Shown in pieces: positions 58,881 to 64,000 of a stretch of DNA of 64,000 nucleotides (positions are counted from its first letter, which is position 1; the number at the start of each line of letters is the position of its first letter). The notes beneath the pieces were generated by a model. That model did not search any database. It had not been told where the DNA came from and was given only the letters and a program-made list of their open reading frames with translations. Both the position numbers and the translations under genes were made by a program. Source of the stretch: Rhyacophila brunnea (taxonomy: Eukaryota; Arthropoda; Insecta; Trichoptera; Rhyacophilidae); contig JAGYXB010000804.1 of NCBI GenBank assembly GCA_022495005.1, forward strand, positions 434,001 to 498,000, given 5' to 3'.

Positions 58881-59435
58881 CGTGCTATAACAATATTTCA
58901 TACGGACTTGTCAGTTGCATGGCATATAAATAATCAACAATATAATAATGGTGATATCAGATATAAGTGAATACGACAAAAACTAGGTTTAATACTACAA
59001 GCTTTTTAGATATTTCACAAAAATATTGACGGGAAAACGAAAAATGGAGCTTGCGATACGATCGTACCAAATCGCGTACAATATTCGTTATCAGTCATAG
59101 CCATGGGAAAAATCAATAAATTTAACAACGCTATCTGTGAATTTGAGTAAACTTTGTATTGGCGTAGTGATATCGCGTGGGAGAGCAACACTGCCTCACG
59201 GTATGAATTCTTTTAATGCTATGGTTGAAAATATCGTTACGGGCCATCCCTACGATTGGTAATGCCAGCAAGTTATTTACAATCAAACAGGTAATCAAAA
59301 CTATTTACTAATACGTTTTATTGTTAGAGTTAATCAATGATGCACAAAATTTTAATTACGTGACCGCACGGGGAATAAATACCGCGAATAATGATATATT
59401 CTCACTAAAATATAAACATAGATATGTATTATATA
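58881..59435. other. No recognisable feature
   Basis: AT-rich non-coding sequence. Confidence 0.4.
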
Positions 59436-59693
59436 TCGTCGCCCCAAAATGAAAAGGGCACATGTGCAATTTTGACGGTTTTGAGTTATGAATGCAGTTT
59501 TCTTCGTATTTTTTTTTCTCTACATTATGGGCAAAACGGCATTTGTGAAGCAAAACCCATGAATTCACAATTGAGCAAAGAAAATAAAGGTTACTTGTGT
59601 ATTTGTAAACTGATCTTCATTTAATGTATAGGAAAAAGATAACATGTACACGATTTTAGGAACTATGTGCAATGTTTACAAAAATAATATAGG

Positions 59694-59841
59694 AAAAAGG
59701 TAAAAGTGTAATTATTTAAAAGTGAGTAAGGCACTTGTGAAATTTATGAAAAATTTAAAGACATGTTAAAAAGGTAAAAGTGTAATTATTTAAAAGTGAG
59801 TAAGGCACTTGTGAAATTTATGAAAAATTTAAAGACATGTT
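59694..59841 (+). repeat. Exact 74-bp tandem duplication
   Basis: Units 59694-59767 and 59768-59841 are identical base for base. Begins AAAAAGGTAAAAGTGTAATT. Either very recent or an assembly duplication. Confidence 0.95.
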
Positions 59842-59944
59842 GGCAGCGGACAAAGAGGCCCAAATAAATATTTTGGAAGATCACAATAAGCGTAAAGCGG
59901 ACGCTCGCAAATCAAAAGATAAAGCTATTCATAAATGCATATAG
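59837..59944 (+). pseudogene. Short charged reading frame in the TA-flanked element
   Basis: 36 codons from ATG at 59837 to TAG: MLAADKEAQINILEDHNKRK followed by a Lys/Asp/Arg-rich end. The frame stays open upstream of the ATG for about 11 more codons (CEIYEKFKD) within the duplicated block. Composition suggests an amphipathic charged helix. It may be a scrap of an element-encoded protein. I do not recognise the family, and the element cannot encode a full transposase. Confidence 0.3.
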
Positions 59945-60179
59945 GAAAAAGGTTACATGTGACTTAAAACCTCTTAAAAATCAAAAATTGACAAATTGTA
60001 AAAGAAATAAAAATTGCATTTCAATCTTGAGTAATTAGGTCACATGTGTTCCAAATTTCATTTCAAATATTAAGTAATAACCTCTCCACGATTTTTTTTC
60101 ACTCCAAAAACACTTAAAATGCGTTTTTCTTAAAACTCAATTTATGCACAAGTGCACTTTTGCTTTTGGGGCGACGATA

Positions 60180-61395
60180 TTATTTAAAATTAAATACGTC
60201 ATATCAGATACTCCGGTCACTACAATACCTACATATTAACAAAACTATACTCAGTATCAGCGCAAGTAAGATCGCGAAGACTGCATGTTAAGGGGGGACA
60301 TGCTCGTCGAAGGTCAAAATTGAGTTTTTATTGTATTTTCAAACCATGATCCTGGACACTCCTTAAACGTTGTAGATAATCTATTTATATAATTTTGAAG
60401 CCTTATTATCCTTTATAGTTATTTTAAACATTTGATGACTGCATAAAGTATTTTTGTTACATAAAATAGTATTCTTTTAAACCTCTCGCTCTAATGTTTT
60501 AGAATATAGTCATATTTCGGTACATAACTGTGCAGTGGTGTTAAGATTTTTTACATTTATTAATTTTTAAACGCATTTATAAACCATTAGCATAATTTAT
60601 TACGAGATAATTTTTGTAAAATATTCACGATAAAAAATTATATTGATAATCTCTGTGATCCCAAATTTGACAAGAATTAGGCATTTTATTATTCAAAAAA
60701 TCGGCAAGATTAACACATTTGAAGATGATTCTAAAGATATTTATTATAAGCTATGTCCTTGACCATTGAAGTGTGATAAACATCTTATGAATAATGATTG
60801 CTTTATAATAATTATTGACCTAAGAATAAGGTAGTGTTTTTTTGAAATACGCCATTTCTTTTGTCATTCCCCAGTGGTTAAGCTACAACATACGGCCGTA
60901 GCCATAAATTGACAAACTATAATTGAAATAGGGAGTAAAATGATATTGACGCGCGTGTTTGAACATGTACCATTTAAAAAAAAATTCGGTTAGGTTTAAT
61001 TTTAATTACGACAAAATCTAGTTATCTAGTAGTTTTTAGTTTGAAATGCTCATCAACTTTCGTTAATTTTGGTTATTGACTTATGTGTACTAAATCCAGA
61101 TACCAATTAAGTGTATTTAAATTACTAACCGATGTCCGGACCACTCAAAATCTTATTTATACTGTACTTGTACTTGCTAATAATCTAAGACGGTACTTCA
61201 GTGAAACGGCAAATAATTTTCAACTATAGGTGCGACGAAATTTCGGACTGGCTGACAATCGGAAAGCGAAAGTAGAGCTGTGAACACGTCAATTTGTTTT
61301 GTGATGGCGACGGGGGAATTAATTCTTAAATCGTGTAACGATGACTAAAAAACGTTACCCATTTACTTGAAAAAGAAAACATGTCAATGAATATA
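60180..61395. other. No recognisable gene
   Basis: AT-rich non-coding sequence; nothing supported. Confidence 0.4.
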
Positions 61396-61650
61396 TCGTC
61401 ACTGTTCTGGCAGAATACACTAATTGGAAAAAATGACATATTGAGTTAGTTATACCAAAATGTTTCTTATTTCAAACATTACCGTCTGGAAACCTTCTTA
61501 ATAAGTAAACAGTCTTTATTTTAAAGTTATCCTTTTTACGATTACTTAATAAACTCACATGATGGACCATTTCAAACATTTTTACAACTTCAAAGTCAAA
61601 TTACTCAAAACTAGTATTCTCCAGTTAGTGTTCTGCCAGAACAGAGACGA
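61396..61650 (-). mobile_element. TA-flanked MITE (TCGTCTCTG family), copy 2
   Basis: Inverted copy of 12318-12613, somewhat shorter. Starts TCGTCACTGTTCTGGCAG, ends with the inverted form of TCGTCTCTGTTCTGGCAG, TA on each side. Shares AGTAATCG, AGGATxACTTT and GGTATAACTAACTCAATATG (inverted). Confidence 0.85.
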
Positions 61651-61652
61651 TA

Positions 61653-64000
61653 TTATTATTATTAGTAATAGAAAAATAAACATAACATTAAATGGACGCA
61701 TGTTGACTTTTTATGACAAATTATGTTTTGTTCTGCACGCGTCATTTGCACAATCTTCGCGTCGCGTAGTCATGATCGTTTTAGACCGTGCCCCAGCTGA
61801 AGTATAGCCTAAATAAACTATTTCTTTTATTTACGAGTAATTCACAAGATTTGAGAATGTAACATTCTTTACACTCATGAACATACATAATTTTATTTTA
61901 TAATATAATGAACGTGGCAAATCACAAATTCTAAAAATGAAGTGTTAACAATATTTAAATAAAAGACAGTAGAAAACGTCTTCAAAAATTTACAAAATTC
62001 TATTCTTAAAAAAAAATATTTGCACAGATAAATGGATGCTACGGAAGGGTAAGTAGAATTGTAACAGAATTAGAGGGAGGGTTTCCACAGCGAATGCTCA
62101 CTCGAAGAAACGCTATAACGGCGGGTCAGTAAAAGCATCTGTATGATTAATTAATCTCTTCTCGGATTTATTCCGGTTTTTATTATTTTTGAAAAGTATA
62201 TTATTTCACCGTTGACTATTATGTAGTTTATAATTAGGTACATACGCATATGTGTATCCTGGCGCCAGATTATAATTATAAGTAACCACCAACGTTATAT
62301 TTTTTTAAATAAAAAAGTTATATATTATATACTTACTAAGTTATCAAGGTTAGTCCGTAAATAAAATTAGGGAAAAATACTTTTGAAAACAAATGAAAAT
62401 TGTATTATAGAGATTTCACGTTGTAGGATAAAAAACCAGAGTTGCGTATTAATCGAAGAAGGAATAACACAGTGTGATCAAACAACTAATATTCCTTGAA
62501 ATAGTTAATTTAAGACAAAAACGAACTAAAACAATTAAACAATATACTTATAGAAATTATATTAATCATTAGGGGCGTCAAAACGTTTGTCGCCCTAAGG
62601 AGGGAGGGGTCTGATATTCAGACGAAGATGAAGCCGTGTGTGGCCGTACACAGCCTATCGTAATACCTACATACAAAACATGAAGGTCACACGCCTACAA
62701 TAACCATATGTAGGTGTGTCAAGTCGCAACGATACGCTTCATGCCCACCAGTTGTTATAGCTGCAAGTATCTGCGCGTGAGGTGAGTATGCGAAGAATGC
62801 GTGTCTCAGCATGAAGAATGTACGCGGCGAATGTGCTGTGGAAGCAGTAACACGCGTTAAGTAATACACGGAATACTTTTGAACTTTCTGAACGCCGTAG
62901 CGAGTTTCATCCGTTACTAAGCGTGTGCGAATTTTTCATTCAAACAGTATGGGAAATTCAGTCCGCAGCGTGTTACCACGGATTGCTTTAATTAGTGTAC
63001 GATGGGCTGATCATGTCCAATACGTTGCGGTGATTCGATGGCGTAACGATGGATTCACAAACAATCGGCATCTCGGATTTTGGGTTAAATCAGAATGACG
63101 ACGGGAAATCGAAGAGGATAACGCCCATACCGGGATATTGATCCACAAACGGTGATTATAAGAATATCTTTAGGGAATTTTCCATTTACTGATCAATTAG
63201 ATTGTACGTATGGTATTTTATGGAGGAATAGATACGTGCTTTTGACTAAGAGGGACATTAATTATCCATGACGAGTTCTAAAATAAAAATTATTCCAGTA
63301 TGTTTAATTGGTTCAGTCAATAAAAATAACACTCACATGAGAGCTGTCATACACAATTCTCAGTATCTCTATTACCGAAGCCTGGAATTTCCACCCATAC
63401 TATGTTATAATATAAATTGTTTATTAATTTATCTCCGCAAATACCCCGTACTTAGATATTGTATTCTTTTAAATGTCATTATACCTACGTTATATGACGC
63501 GCTATGTTTCATACTATCGAGCTCTGAGGTTCCACGAATAAACAGTGACAAAACACAACAGTGATAAAAAGAACTATGACATTAAAAGGACAGGAAAACT
63601 ATAACATTTATTATTGAAATTGTTGTATAGATTTTTAACAACACAGGTTTTCAATACGCCGTAACAAATCAGTTACAAATCTCAAAGTTACAAATCTAAT
63701 TTCTTATAGTCATTTACTAAAATATATTACAAGTATATGAAAATTCTATAGTTGCTTTTCTTTACGTGCACCTTGTACTTTCGTAGTAAATACTGTGGCA
63801 TTTCTCCTTTCGCATTTTCGCAGCGTAATGGACGGCTATTATCTTCCAAGGTTGTCAAGAAAAAAATACATACTTAGGTAGATTCATTCACAGTTTTAGA
63901 AAAATACTTAGGTAATGGAAGATAATGTATTGTGATGGTAAGTAGCTGGAAAGGTACCTACCTAAATGACTACATTAATTATTATGATAATATTTTTTCT
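61653..64000. other. No gene recognised; GC-richer 62590-63160
   Basis: 62590-63160 has higher GC and CpG than most of the window, but I see no coding frame, splice pair or repeat end in it. The plus frame at 63268-63564 (about 98 codons) has no recognised motif. The remainder is AT-rich. Confidence 0.4.

Larger units (their letters stand above)
59436..60177 (+). mobile_element. TA-flanked element with iterated CATGTG motifs, 742 bp
   Basis: Inverted ends TCGTCGCCCCAAAA with partial pairing on to GTGCA. TA lies on each side (59434-59435, 60178-60179). Inside, variants of CACATGTGxAATTTT, CACTTGTGAAATTT and ATAGGAAAAAGGT recur at least six times in one direction. A 74-bp block is duplicated exactly, and a short charged frame follows it. 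The superfamily is unknown beyond the TA target. Confidence 0.72.

Noticed and set aside
1..64000. CRISPR arrays, bacterial operons, rRNA genes or a phage region
   Set aside because: No regularly spaced repeats, no compact gene arrays and no rRNA words; the intron-exon structure and element types are those of an animal genome.

Overview
The window is AT-rich insect-type nuclear DNA. It holds one exon of a conserved host gene in a dense, layered population of transposable elements. The exon (24087-24228, minus strand) encodes about 47 residues of the G protein alpha subunit of the Go class. It has a GTGAGT donor, a pyrimidine-rich acceptor and a TACTAAT branch-point match, and its 142-base length equals the third coding exon of vertebrate Gi/Go genes. 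I found no neighbouring Go exon on either side. If none was missed, most or all of the window is intron of this gene: about 24 kb downstream and almost 40 kb upstream. Low GC, frequent TAGGTAC/TACCTAC words, hAT MITEs, mariner, pogo and RTE/CR1-like LINE remnants fit an insect; moths or hemipterans such as aphids are possible, but the sequence alone does not decide.

Layout. 1-6.7 kb: LINE tails, a tRNA-derived SINE and two diverged repeat families. 7.1-10.1 kb: a pogo-type element with a hAT MITE nested in it, a perfect 47-bp hairpin, and a full-length mariner (8844-10144) with a frameshifted transposase. 12-20 kb: MITEs, two hAT elements, a dispersed repeat with filled and empty insertion sites, a tandem duplication. 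21.7-26.1 kb: LINE fragments, a foldback element, a MITE ending 39 bp from the exon boundary, the exon itself, and a 1.7-kb hAT with another hAT nested in it. 26.8-28.1 kb and 57.9-58.9 kb are paralogous segments, each carrying a different hAT element at about the same place. 32-38 kb: foldback elements with nested short MITEs, two hATs. 41-52 kb: palindromic MITEs and several copies of a 730-760 bp hAT family built from CCCGGG-containing motifs. 53.7-57.1 kb: a hAT containing a 2.2-kb TA-flanked element that still encodes a PHD-type zinc finger, plus a truncated CR1/jockey LINE. 59.4-60.2 kb: an unusual TA-flanked element with iterated motifs and an exact 74-bp tandem duplication.

Nothing here forms an operon or multi-gene system. 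The relations that can be read are insertion order (who is nested in whom), target-site duplications, and the position of elements around one essential exon. About seventeen hAT-like units from roughly ten families were delimited by eye, most with perfect 8-bp duplications. All boundaries come from reading the sequence without alignment software.
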